Assembly: GCA_949130495.1 (NCBI GenBank)
Contig: OX422211.1
Location: 444,982,219-445,046,218, forward strand
DNA from: Sambucus nigra
Taxonomy: Eukaryota; Streptophyta; Magnoliopsida; Dipsacales; Adoxaceae
Reading direction: 5' to 3'
Length of the DNA stretch: 64,000 nt
Positions within the stretch are counted from its first letter, which is position 1. Each line of letters opens with the position of its first letter. Of the stretch, positions 36,802-48,921 are shown piece by piece. The notes below the pieces were generated by a model. The model was not told the origin of the DNA. It made no database searches and saw nothing but the letters and a program-made list of their open reading frames with translations. A program made the position numbers and the translations under genes.

Positions 36802-37644
36802 ATGTCTTTGGGCAAGTATTACAAAAGTCAAGCTTTGGAGTGCGTGTATTTTGAGGAGGATGGTCACGATTTTGGGCCTATAATTCCTTACAATAGGAAT
36901 TTTGAAAAAAATTGCAATATCTTTCAAAATTCTTATAATAATGAGTTTAACTATAGTTCCGATAATAAGTTTCAAACTTCTCATTTCCAAGAATTTGCGC
37001 CTCGACCTATGACTTTCGATGAGGGCTTGCACATGCTTGAAAATGAGAAACTTGAAAATCGTTATCGGGAAGAGAATCGTTTGTGGGCGCATGAATTGGA
37101 TTTATTATTTGAATCCGACGAAGATTTGTCTTCCGAGACATTTGAAGTCGAGGAATGTTTTGAACCAAATGAGGTTTGTGTGCCTACTTTGGAACAAACC
37201 ATTGTTGACTTTGCCCATAGCATAATAGATATTGAAAGTGAGGATGAAATGGAAGTAATATCCATTTGCAATGAAATGATTTATTCTTTGGCCCCCAAAG
37301 AAGAACATTTCATTGAAAATGATCTTATTTCCTTCGAAACTCAATCTTCAAGCGATGATGACTCATCTCTTGAGTTTGAATTTCTTTCCTCCCCATTTTC
37401 ATTCTCTGTTATCACACCGTCACAAGTACCCGATGAATCAGTTCTGAACTTTAATGTATTAAAATTTTTCATCGATGAGGAGTACCTGCTCGAGTCGCCT
37501 TCCATGATCGCATATTTGCCTTCATGTGCGCCCCCTCCCATTCTAACTTCAAAACATTTGGGAGATATTCAATTTTTATTGGACCCCTCGTATTTTTGTC
37601 ACCCGTTTTATCCAAATCCCCCATCGCCCCCCATAAACTTTTAA
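36802..37644 (+). CDS. Uncharacterised 280-residue protein of the LTR element
   Basis: The only long frame of the element, ATG to TAA without interruption. The N-terminal third is rich in Tyr, Phe and Asn (FEEDGHDFGPIIPYNRN). The middle is strongly acidic with many Glu and Asp (about residues 90-190), and the end is Pro- and Phe-rich. There is no zinc knuckle, no protease motif and no membrane segment. It sits where gag belongs, but I do not recognise a gag fold. A leading ATG-rich region and flanking T-rich DNA give no other hint of function. It could be a lineage-specific protein of non-autonomous Gypsy elements. Confidence 0.6.
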   Translation: MSLGKYYKSQALECVYFEEDGHDFGPIIPYNRNFEKNCNIFQNSYNNEFNYSSDNKFQTSHFQEFAPRPMTFDEGLHMLENEKLENRYREENRLWAHELDLLFESDEDLSSETFEVEECFEPNEVCVPTLEQTIVDFAHSIIDIESEDEMEVISICNEMIYSLAPKEEHFIENDLISFETQSSSDDDSSLEFEFLSSPFSFSVITPSQVPDESVLNFNVLKFFIDEEYLLESPSMIAYLPSCAPPPILTSKHLGDIQFLLDPSYFCHPFYPNPPSPPINF

Positions 37645-39863
37645 TTAACGATGGTTCATTTCTTCCGCCTTACACATGCCTTCCATTATTCAAACGAAAT
37701 TATTATTTTTTGGGAGGCATGCATGAGTGGGAGGGTTCTCCATGGATCTTTCAAAGTCAAATCATTTTCGTGGTGGACCCTCAACTATTTAGACTTCTAC
37801 TGTATAGTTAGTGTGAAGCCTAAATAGTAGGTTGTATATAATTAGCTTTTTATTCTTTCTTTCTTTTATCTTTTCTTTCCTTTTTAATTTAGTCTAGTGT
37901 AATTAGTTAACTTTTTGTTATTTGTTTTTGTTATGCCTTGGTACTAATATGTTTTGTAGAATCATTGGACTTGTACTTTCACGATATCACTCCATTGTAG
38001 GTAATATTACTCTTTTCCTCTCTTTAACTTGGTTCTTAATTCACATTGAGGACAATGCCATGTTTAAAGTTAGGGGGTGTGCGATATTCAATCCATTCAT
38101 TGGTAGTTTCTTTGATTTGATTACATGTTAGTTACTAAGTATGCTTTCTTAGAAAAATTAAAAATTTCAAAAAGATTTTCTTTCTTTTTTCTCCTTTGTT
38201 GGGAATTTTGCCTTTGTTTTCAATGATAAATTTTAATAATTGCTCGATCCAATAGACAACTCAACGATGCATGTTCTCGATTTTAGAAGTTATTAGACCT
38301 TAGTCCTCAAATCATTGATATTATGAATAACTTCATGAATTAAACTTTACCACGTGAGCACATGCACTTTTCTTGTTATATTGATTTGATTTAAGATTTT
38401 TATAACTCGGTAATCTTTTGTTGCATTGTATATACCTACACCTAGTGAGCTTTGGGATTTTCTTCGTTTGTGAGTTTTATACACTTCTCTTTCCTCTTTG
38501 AAAATGTTAGTCATTGGTCATCTCTCTATTCTTTCATTGATCGTTCATTAATTGAATTCATATCTTGAAATGTGTTACTTGAGCATGATTTTCAAGTTTG
38601 TTTTGACTCGAGAATTGCGTAAACTTTAGGAAATGATCATAGGCCATCTTTGTATATCACCCATATGACCTCGACCTCACCTTTTATATGTTTCCTAGCC
38701 GACCCATTTGAGCCTAAATACTAGCCTTTCGTTTCATTATCCAAAATCCCATAACCAACTCCAAATTGGAGTTATATACAATACATATTACCTTACATTC
38801 CTTTGTTTGGAATGTTACATGGGATTGAATGATGTTATTATTTTGTGGTTGCAATTTAGGCATGTGAGAGTGTGAAAAGTAAAGAAAAGAAAAAGTGAAA
38901 AAAGAGAAAGAAAGAAAACAGAAGAAAACATGAGAAAAAGAAGAAAAGAAAAAGAAAGAGAAATATATATATGTTGTGTATATAGTTCAATAATCTTTGA
39001 TTACTCTCCAATTGTTATATTTAATGCTTATTTGGATTGTTTTTTCCAATTTTGATATTGTCCGTATTTTCTCATTATTCCGAGTTTTCATCTCCGAACA
39101 CTTTGAATCCGTACATATATCCTTCATTTCGTACCCTAGACTAACCTACATTACAACCCTATACAAATCCTATGTGATCTTAAGGTGCATTTAATTTAAA
39201 AGTTGAAATAGTTTTGATAATCTGTGAAAATGAATTCCGCCTCCTTTAATGAGCAGTATCTTTCATTGAGATTATAAATTTTCATTTTACATATAGCGTT
39301 CTTCATTTGTGACATGTGCGCGACCTAGTTTCCATTTTCATTTACTCTTTATGCCCGCATGTTCCGTGTGTTACCTCCCTGTTTCGAGTGAATTCGCTTG
39401 ATGAGTGTGATGCCCGTGAGGATTGAATATATGCTCGCTTTAATTTATATCCAGTTTATATAAGTTTTTGCCAAATCACACTTTGCATGTACTCGCTCCC
39501 CTCCAATTTTTAAGCTTTCAATTCTATGAGGTGCATTCTATAATGTTTAATGAAATGGACTTTCATTTGAATTCGTTCATTGTGCTAATAATGTGTATGA
39601 AATCCTTTTCAATATTTTTGGGCTTTTCGCATGTTGATTTGGGCATATTTTGAGGAAACCATATGATGTTTGTGGGTTTCATCCCTGAAAACCCTCACGA
39701 GACGACACTCGTCCACTAGGGTACCCTAGGGGTTTAACGGCTTATTGCATATGCTAAATGCAATCTCGTTCCCTACGAAAGTGGCATTTATATTTCGATG
39801 CATATATGCGTCTTGTACTGCCTTCTGTGGACTGGTTTTGTTTGTTTCATCACTAGGGACAAG
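37645..39863 (+). other. Non-coding interior of the LTR element
   Basis: About 2.2 kb without domains. It includes an internal polypurine-like box TTTAAAGTTAGGGGGTGTG (38063-38081) after GAGGACAATGCC, and a purine-only stretch of about 90 bp near 38870-38965. Confidence 0.6.
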
Positions 39864-39867
39864 CAAT

Positions 39868-39884
39868 GTTTAAGTTAGGGGGTG
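39868..39884 (+). promoter_or_regulatory. Polypurine tract of the LTR element
   Basis: GTTTAAGTTAGGGGGTG immediately before the 3' LTR, the expected plus-strand primer site. Confidence 0.75.
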
Positions 39885-41405
39885 TGATTCGTATCGAATA
39901 TTGCATATTTTCGCCCTATATCTTTATGCATTCTAGCACTTTTACGATCCTAAATGCATATATTTATGCTCACTAACCAGACGTCCTCGTATTTGGATAT
40001 ATACATGCTTTTTCAGGGGTTAATTGTGCTTTTGTAGGTATTGGAACGCTAAAAGTGAGGATTCATTGCATTTTGGAGAAGTTACGCCGTCGGACGCTAC
40101 TTTAAGGGCATTTATTCAATTTAAATTTAATCTCCAGCTCATGAGAATTCCACGAATGCGTATTTCATTGAGTTAGCGTTGCGTGGCCGCAAACGGTACG
40201 TCGTTTGGAGTCCGGATGGTGGAGTTATGGTCATTTCCATTTGCACACCTTTCCCCCCTCTTCATGGACCAAGAAGGCCAAGAAACAGAGTACCGGTCGA
40301 TCGGCCTTGGGACCCCGGTCGATCGCGGTTTAAGATTTTTCCTTATGAAGCAGACAAAAGGTTTGGCCATGCTCGATCGATCGACCCTGCCAGATATTTG
40401 GCAATTCGTTCATTTCCTTTTCTTTTTCTTTTATTTCTTTTTCCACTTACTTTAAGCGAGATTTTGGCTTGTAAAACATATCAATTATATTCTTAGGTTA
40501 GTTTTTGTTTTGGGAGCTAGGGTTTGGAGATTTCATGGGTGTGCCATTTTCTCCCTCCGAGGGTTTGCTCGTATAGAGGGGTTTGATCCATCGAGGTTGT
40601 GTAGAACACTATTCATCATCTTCTCCATTAATCCAAGTTCCATCGTTTGTATTTCTTTATCTCTTGCTTTATTAATTAGATTTACATGCTTTCTTTAGTT
40701 TCTTTCTAGTGTAGTTTTATCGCGTTTATTTACTGCTTTCCTTTACTGTGTTTTTATCATGCTTTCTATCTAATTTAATCGAGTTTCTGTCGGATTGAAC
40801 TCACTTTGGGTTAACATGTTGCTTTGCTTTGGTGATGGAGTTTATGGGTTTATTTCGAGTGTGTTGTCCTAGCTATTACACCTAGGAGATTTAACGGGGT
40901 ATATCACGTATGCTCCGTATTTACGACCTTTCGTGCGTAATTTTCGGGGTATTTAATGACGCCAAAATCTTATTAGACTTTTATGCAAATTTAGGGGTTT
41001 CACAACTCTTAATTTAATTAATTGTCAAAACGAGACGTAATCTTAATAACTCGTCGACCCATGTAACCATTTTATACTAATTAACTCGGGTGAGGGATAT
41101 CCGACGCAACCTATAGTTTTTATTCACTTTATTAATTTAGTTAAAATACACTCGCCTAGTTTAATCTTTTCCTTTATTTATCGTTTATTTTGTTAGCAAT
41201 TATCTTTTACACTTTTATTTTAGAAGTATTAAACCAAATAAATTCTAGCAACTCGTCTTTGTGGATTCGATACCCGGACTGACCGCTATACTCGCTTAAA
41301 AGAGTGTAGTCATAGTTTAGGTTTTTGTATAGAGTTGGTGAGCCGAATATAACAAACGACCGACGCGTAGGCGACGCTCGCGCCACGGCGAAACCCGACC
41401 TATCA
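39885..41405 (+). repeat. 3' LTR (1521 bp)
   Basis: Partner of the 5' LTR. It has a short insertion near 41050 and a shortened GATCGATC block near 40374-40386. Confidence 0.93.
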
Positions 41406-42403
41406 GTTATCATGTGTTTAAACTAATCCCTCATTAGGAAGAGGTTGTATGTTAATAGAATGGGAGGTTCGTATATAAGTTATATTAAGTTTCCCATGGA
41501 CAAAGATTACTCTAGCCTTCTGTATAAGGTGGGGATGTGAAATTTTATTATGATAAATTGGAATAAATTTAATAAGTTTTTGGTGTTTAAGATAGGAGAT
41601 AGAAGGAAGGTGAGATTTTTTTCAGGTAACCCTAATGTTGATACGTTATGTTGAGGGTCGGATTGCCAAATTTCATAAGAGGATGATGCACATGGAGTTT
41701 TTATAGCAGATTATTTTGTCAATTATGGGAAGGGTTCGGTTTTAGAACCCTTATTTTAGGATGTCTTTAATGAGTGAATGATCGAGAATATGAGGATTTT
41801 TCGAAGATGATAGAAGGTTTTTTATTTCTCAAGGGGGTATGAAAGGTGGTGGAAGGTAATCAAAGGGGGTCTATCAGTATGGTCGTATTACTTCATTCAA
41901 AGTAGTGCTCATTTCCATAGAAATTATTATGGTGTAAAAAGTTCTCGTTAATGGTTTTTTAATGCTTCGACAACCACTAAAGGGTTTATATTGTCTAGTG
42001 GATCATATTCTATTTCATTATAACATTCCCAAGATTTCGCAGTGTGTTCTTTTTTAATTTTTGATTTAGAGTGGGTGGTGTCGAGTTTTCTAGTGGGGAA
42101 TTTTGTAATTTAGTTGAGTGCCCAGGTAAGGAAGTCCATGTGTGGTGTTTAGAATACTGCCCTTTTTTTCTTATGGGGTGGGGTGGAATGAGAACAACAA
42201 TATATGTTTTGAAGACTTGGAGTCATGAATTTAGAAGACTAAGGATGATACGATGTTATTGTATTTATGAAGTGGAGATTGTGTCCCTAGTTCTATTTTC
42301 TCCTTTGTGGATTTTTTTTAGAGGACTTAAGGATGGAAAGTAAGTTTTGGTAGTTCCCGTTTAGTTCTTTTTGGTTCGCTCAGGGATGCCTTTTTGTGGT
42401 ATC

Positions 42404-43444
42404 TAAGGGTGTTCGCGGTCCGATCTGATCCAATTTTTAATAAATTTAAGGACTCGACCGATTAAACCGGTCCTAAAAAAATTGAACCAAGACCGGACCA
42501 ACTAAACTGATTTTTCAGGCTTAGGCGGTCCGGTTTTTTGAATGGTCGGTCCGGTCTAACTTGTCGGTCCTAATCTTATTGAAATAATCTTTTTAAAAAT
42601 GAAAATTTTCCTTCAAAACTGTTCAAACTGATGGAGCATACTGATCTGAAATGAAATAGCTCCAAGTTCTAACAGTTATGAAACTACTGAAATGAAGCTA
42701 CCCTTTAACAATCAGCTCCCTTTAACAATGAAAATACCCTTTAACAATCAGCTACAAGTTCTAACTGTCATACATATATTCTAACTATTATTCTAATTGT
42801 TATATTCTCCTAACTGTTATGTATAACTCCCTTTAACAATGAAACTACCCTTTAATAATCGGCTCCAAGTTCTAACTGTTATACATATATTCTAACTATT
42901 ATTCTAACTGTTGTATATATATAACATCAAGTTGGAAGAAACAACAGATCGAAAATAGGAAGAAACGATAGTATATTTATATAAATAAATACATACCGTA
43001 AAGATGGAGGCGAAGCAAAGCGGCGAGGAGGCTGAGAGGATACGAGGGGCGACAAGGAGGTTGCCTGGTAGATGAGTGAGAGAGGGGGGTTTGACCATTT
43101 ATCTTTATCATTGTGAGAGAGAGAAGAGAATGACAGCATGAGAGAGATGAGAGAGTGAGTGCGTGAGTGTTGTTATAGTTAGGGTTTTCTAATTTATTTT
43201 TCAAAATGACGAATTTATCCTTAGTTTTTTTCCTAGGATCAAATATAATAAAATATATATATATTTATATGTAACCGGTCCGGGCCGGTCCATATCGGTT
43301 ATTTTTTGTGACAGACCAAGGACCGGACCGGTTAGACCAGTTTGCCAAAAACAAATTGGACCGGACCGATTAAAAAAAAAGACCGAAAAAATTAATGCGG
43401 TCCGATTCAGTCCGCCGGTCCAATCGGTTTTCTGAACACCTCTA
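42404..43444. mobile_element. Non-autonomous hAT element in intron 8
   Basis: Ends TAAGGGTGTTC and GAACACCTCTA are inverted repeats, flanked by a perfect 8-bp duplication GTGGTATC (42396-42403 and 43445-43452). CGGTCCGG-type repeats lie inside both ends. The interior holds an internal duplication of about 110 bp (compare 42731-42800 with 42831-42915). 1041 bp, no transposase. Confidence 0.92.
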
Positions 43445-43995
43445 GTGGTATCCTGTCACGTTTTTGTATACTGGTTTCGAACCCTAGAATAATTTCACAT
43501 ATATAATTGCATATTTATTAAACAAAATGAAGAATAATTAAGAAACACAAAAAGGTTAGTCAACCTTCGCCATTCAGTTTTAAAAAATTCTACCAAAAGA
43601 ACCTTCGGACTTCCAGACAACGATGGGTTATTCTTAAATTTGCTTTATGAATTTAAATGGAATTCCATTTCACTCTATTTTAACTAATGCTACTCTAATT
43701 TTTGTTGTGAATATTTTTGAATTGGTTCTTTAATTAAGATTTTGATTAAAATGATTTTATAAGCACTTATTTTAAAATAGTCCAAATAAATGATATAGTT
43801 GAATTAATAATTGAAAGTTGTGTACATTTAATCCATTCAATTCTAATTCCGTACAATTAAACTGCTAATAAAATTATATGCAAGAACATATAAAGTATAA
43901 TCGCACAACAATTTTAAACTATTTAGAACTTAAGGTACTAAATTAAATCGAAGCTTAGAAAATCGATTGGTAATTATCCTTTTTACTATAATTAC

Positions 43996-44107
43996 CTTAA
44001 GAATGGTTTTTGATATCATGTTGGGACCCCTTGATGAGAAGGACGCGATATAAGGGGCTAATGCATCTTTAGTTGCAATACTCTGCTTTATAGTTGCAGT
44101 GGGGTTT
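43996..44107 (-). CDS. Subtilase exon 8
   Basis: 112 bp, acceptor TTATTCAG, donor GTAATT. Encodes NPTATI, then APYIASFSSRGPN and ends ...ILK. Phase 0, followed by the 14.3-kb intron. Confidence 0.93.
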
Positions 44108-44206
44108 CTGAATAAACACATGTATTGATGTTTAATTAACACCCTCATAAAAGATAACAAGATTGTAAAAATAAATGTATCTACCATAATGGTTTGGCAT
44201 TTATAC

Positions 44207-44434
44207 CTTGTTGATTTTATGTAGTTTGTGATATTGCTACCTTTACTCTGATCCGTGCTTATGATAGCCGCAGGCAATGGAAAAATAAAATCATTATCGG
44301 GTAGGCGTCTTTCAATTTGAATCACTGACCCAACTGCACCAGCCAACAACTCCCCTTTCCCATTGACTGAAGATTCACACAAAACTATTTTACCTTTCAC
44401 TAAGGTCTTGTCTAATGAGTTCTCAGAGCAAAGC
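44207..44434 (-). CDS. Subtilase exon 7 (protease-associated domain)
   Basis: 228 bp, acceptor AATTTAG, donor GTATAA. Encodes RLCSENSLDKTLVKGKIVLC, then FPLPAAIIS, a typical PA-domain core. Confidence 0.93.
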
Positions 44435-44560
44435 CTAAATTTACAGAATGAAGTATTTGTCATTAATATGCCCATAATGAAATGTCACAATATAAAATAA
44501 TGGGTCAAATCATTTAAATATTTGTTAACTCATATAACATTACTTAAGATGACCACTTAC

Positions 44561-44661
44561 CTTGATATAGATTTATTAAAACCATCACGGGTATTGGGAG
44601 CGTCTCCACTATATATTAAAGGATACATGTGATTGAGCTTAAATGGATTTATCGAAATCCC
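44561..44661 (-). CDS. Subtilase exon 6
   Basis: 101 bp, acceptor GTGTATAG, donor GTAAGT. Encodes GISINPF, MYPLIYSGDAPN and a following Lys-Ser stretch, the start of the protease-associated insert. Confidence 0.92.
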
Positions 44662-44734
44662 CTATACACAATTCAAAAGGAGCAAAAGTCCCTCATAAGT
44701 ACAATTTGAGTAGACCAAGTCATTAAATCTATTA

Positions 44735-45397
<663 letters not shown>

Positions 45398-45774
45398 TTA
45401 AATGGTTTGATTTATGCATCATCACTCTCACACACAAGTATACAGGGTTGGCCTTAAACGAATGCCAAAGAGACAAGCCCCAAAAAGTTTGATATTTTGG
45501 AAGGGCCCAGAATTTAAAGGGTCATCTGGCTTTTGACTCCATTAGTTATATCGTACATCACTTTAGGTACCAAGTTTTAATTTATTATCACTTTCCTTTC
45601 CATTTTCGCCTTTGTGATATTTTTATGAAAAGAAAAAATATCGCAAAAATTTACAAAGATTGTAAAAATATTTGCAAAAAATGAAAATAATACCCAAAAT
45701 GATATTACTTTAAACTTTGGGATTACTGATGGGATCAAAGACCAAATTTAAATATAAGCAATTATGAGAGAAAA

Positions 45775-47277
45775 GGGAGCCACTATTAGCACTCCTCAAA
45801 ATCTGATGGCACTCCAAATTAGTTCTCAATTATTAAAAATGACCATTTACTCCTTACCTCATCACTTGGCAAACCACCATTCACTAACATAAGAAAATAC
45901 AACTAAGTCCCTGAATGTTTATTAATTCCTAAAAAAAACTATTTTTTTATTTAAAAAAAAAACTGTTTTCTTATTTTACAAAAAGAAAAAAACCTGTTTT
46001 GTAAAATAAGAAAAAAATAATTTGTAAAATAAATAAATAAAAGTCTTTTTTTTGCAAAATAAGATAACAGATTTTTTCTTTTTTGCAAAATTAAAAAAAG
46101 TTTTTTTTTTGCAAAATAAGAAAACAGTCTTTGGGTATTTGTTAATTTTTTGTGAATGTTTAACATTTTTTTGGGCGGTGCTCCGATTTGAAACAAGTTA
46201 AATACTTTAGAGACAAACTCGAGTCAAATAAAAGTTTGGGGACCATTTAAAAACTTTTGTGATAGTTTAGGGACTAAAAAGTAATTTACTCAAAATAAAA
46301 TTTCACGAAGTATCATATTGTAATGGGGTCGTGTTCGTGCATTATTAAAAATATATTTATTTTGAATAATGTTACTCTTACTCGTACTTAGTACCGGGTT
46401 AATACCAAATACGCTTTATATAAAATTTTATGTCGTGTCGTGTTACGTTTTAATTAGATCGTGTTAGTTAAAAAAAAAAATTGTGTCGGGACGTGTCGTG
46501 TCACTTTTGGGTATTGTTTTTTTAAAAAAAAAAAAATTTGACTGTCTTGTTAAATAAAAAAAAATAAGATTTGAGCTTTGTGATATATGTTTTTTGCTTT
46601 TAGTATTAAAGTTCAACTCTTTAATACCGATTGATTAATGTCATTGGCGCCAGAATACAAATTTTATAAAACGTATTTGATATTAATCCAGTACTAAGTA
46701 CCAGTAAGAGTAACATTATTCAAAATAAAAATATTTTTAATAATACACAAGCACGACCCAATTAAAATATGATACTCCACGAAATTTTATTTTGAGTAAA
46801 TTACTTTTTAGTTCCTAAACTATCACAAAAGTTTTTAAATGTTCCCCTAATTTTTATTTGACTCGAGTTAGTCCCTAAAGTATATAACTTGTTTCAAATC
46901 GGGGTACCGCCCAAAAAAACGTTAAACATTGACAAAAAATTAACAAATACCCAAAAGACTTTTTTCTTATTTTGCAAAAAAAAACTTTTTTTTTTTAATT
47001 TTGCAAAAAAAAAAAGAATTTTTTTTATTTTACAATTTTTTTTCTTATTTTACAAAACATTTTTTTTTTTTGTAAAATAAGAAAACAGTTTTTTTTTTTT
47101 AAATAAAAAATTGTTTTTTTTAGGAACCAATAAATATTTAGGGACTTGGTTGTATTTTCTTATATTAGTGAATGGTAGTTTACCAAGTGATGAGGTTAGG
47201 CGTAAATGGTCATTTTCAATAATTGAGAATTAATTTGGAGTGCCATCAGATTTTGAGGAGTGCCAATAGTGGCACCC
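45775..47277. mobile_element. Mutator-type foldback element in subtilase intron 4
   Basis: Perfect 9-bp duplication GAGAGAAAA (45766-45774 and 47278-47286), the Mutator hallmark. Ends GGGAGCCACTATTAGCACTC and the complement of its right end match at nearly all positions. The inverted arms extend about 640 bp each, around a centre of about 220 bp near 46430-46650. No transposase frame. A transcript through it would form a long duplex. Confidence 0.93.
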
Positions 47278-47526
47278 GAGAGAAAATTGTGGCATAAAAC
47301 TTTTTTAAAAAAGGCTTTTATTTTGAAAAAGAAAAATGTTATGTTTATCGGGATTTAGTATGGGCCAATAGTGATCATGCATTACATGACTTGTAACATG
47401 GTGTGGGTTTTTTTATAATACAAGCAATGTAATGCATGGCCCGTAGTTGAACGGTACTATAGAAAAAAAAATCATTTTAGAACTTATTCGGGACAAACTC
47501 AAACACAAACACAGACAAGATAATTA

Positions 47527-47820
<294 letters not shown>

Positions 47821-47833
47821 CTAAATAAATAAT

Positions 47834-47995
47834 TCTAGGCGGACACAGTTTTTTGACACAGATCGTGCGATATAATAAGGTGTTGCACTGGCTCCACCGA
47901 TGTGGGACCTGTGTGAAGCCCGGACACGAGCTAATGCCAGTGCGACATCATTGTGTCGCACCAACTGTGTCAGAAAATTGTGTCGGCATAGAATG
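47834..47995. mobile_element. Foldback MITE in subtilase intron 3
   Basis: TCTAGGCGGACACAG and TTTTTTGACACAG at the left pair with CTGTGTCAGAAAATTGTGTC and GGCATAGA at the right. About 160 bp in an intron of 255 bp. The target duplication is unclear. Confidence 0.65.
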
Positions 47996-48020
47996 AGTCA
48001 AACTAAATTGTTTGGATTAC

Positions 48021-48112
48021 CTGCTAATTTTTCCCTCTCCTCTTCAGTCAGCCTCGCTAAGAATCCATGGAAACTCTTATCATAACTGTGTAATAGATGC
48101 TTTGCTGCATCA
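48021..48112 (-). CDS. Subtilase exon 3 (propeptide)
   Basis: 92 bp, acceptor AATGACAG, donor GTAATC. Encodes HSYDKSFHGFLARLTEEE, the second half of the I9 domain. Confidence 0.92.
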
Positions 48113-48228
48113 CTGTCATTTTTATTTTTTTATTTTTTTTTAAGTTACGAACAGTTAGTTAATGGCATAATATGTTAAAAAAATTCACATTTTTGTAGAT
48201 ATGTAGTAAAAGATCAATTTAGCCAAAC

Positions 48229-48317
48229 CTGCCAATAATTTCATTTAGCATGCTCATGTGAAGGGATGGTGCAGAAATATGATCTTCTGGTCGGTCACCC
48301 ATATACACAATATAGTC
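48229..48317 (-). CDS. Subtilase exon 2 (propeptide)
   Basis: 89 bp, acceptor GCTGCAG, donor GTTTGG. Encodes DYIVYMGDRPEDH and on, the conserved start of the I9 propeptide in plant subtilases. Confidence 0.92.
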
Positions 48318-48352
48318 CTGCAGCCGTAATACATTCATTTTAATTTGGACGA

Positions 48353-48512
48353 TTCTAGACCGACACAACAACACATTTTTGTTGACATATTAACGTGTCG
48401 TGTCGTGTCGTGTCGTGTCTGAATCGATTGATAGTTTGAATGATAATGAGTGGATCCCAAAAAATAAGCAATGCAAACACGACACGTTATTGAGTCTGCG
48501 AAAATGTGTCCG
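48353..48512. repeat. GTGTC repeat with weak inverted flanks
   Basis: (GTGTC)5 at 48395-48419, with GACCGACACA at the left and TGTGTCCGAAT at the right giving a loose inverted repeat. It resembles the MITE at 47834-47995. Confidence 0.5.
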
Positions 48513-48668
48513 AATCCTTCATTTCATAAATATTTCATTGAATGAGTTTTTATAATCATTTATTCACGACTCCTTGTTTCCTGGAATGTGTTGGCCGGGT
48601 ACTTCAAATTCTAGGCACAACGTATAGATGGACTTATTTTATCATTCACTTTTTAGTAACTATGTCCA

Positions 48669-48921
48669 AAAGAGCATCCACCATGATGGAAGTAAAACTA
48701 AAGAAAACATTGAAATTTACAGAACCATATGTAAGTTTGTAGGACTTGCTGTTAATATTTTGGGGTTCGTACCATTAACTGTTAATAATTTTAAGTGAAA
48801 AGGAGAAAAAAAAGATATAAATGTCCTCCCCCATGATGAAGTGAGTATCCAACTCAAGGTAAAATAAGCTTTTGGTTCTTTATTTCTACCTTTCGACAAC
48901 ATCCACCATTGTGGATGCTCT
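48669..48921. mobile_element. MITE with AGAGCATCCAC ends in subtilase intron 1
   Basis: AGAGCATCCACCATGATGG at the left pairs with CCATTGTGGATGCTCT at the right. The interior is AT-rich and short. This end sequence is common among small plant DNA transposons. Confidence 0.7.

Larger units (their letters stand above)
34984..41405 (+). mobile_element. LTR retrotransposon lacking pol (Gypsy/Athila-Tat-like, LARD-type)
   Basis: Two long terminal repeats (34984-36497 and 39885-41405) with TGAT..ATCA ends flank a 3.4-kb interior, bounded by a perfect 5-bp target duplication GTTAT (34979-34983 and 41406-41410). The primer site complements tRNA-Asp and a polypurine tract precedes the 3' LTR, as in Athila/Tat Gypsy lineages. 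The interior has one long frame and no protease, RT, RNase H or integrase, so it depends on other elements. The LTRs differ by many substitutions and several indels, so it is not recent. Confidence 0.93.
33360..42395 (+). mobile_element. Degenerate L1-type LINE, split by the LTR element at 34984-41405
   Basis: In shifting plus-strand frames, the segment before the LTR element shows typical plant LINE RT text: KFFHKVFNSH near 33590, FIDDILLFC near 34535 (the FADD active-site motif altered to FIDD), then FFEVV, NMRKF and LPLGVSL. After the LTR element the reading resumes with WNKFNKFLVFKIGDRRKVRFF near 41570, as in the downstream LINE region. Stops and frameshifts are frequent, so it is long dead. 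Neither end was pinned down. A hAT element follows at 42404. Confidence 0.75.

Noticed and set aside
40179..40496. Frames of about 100 residues in the 3' LTR (and 35255-35570 in the 5' LTR)
   Set aside because: Both copies lie in LTR sequence and differ in frame and length. No domain, so treated as chance.
45951..47080. Phe/Lys-rich frames (81 and 63 residues)
   Set aside because: They are the two inverted arms of the Mutator foldback, dominated by homopolymer A and T.
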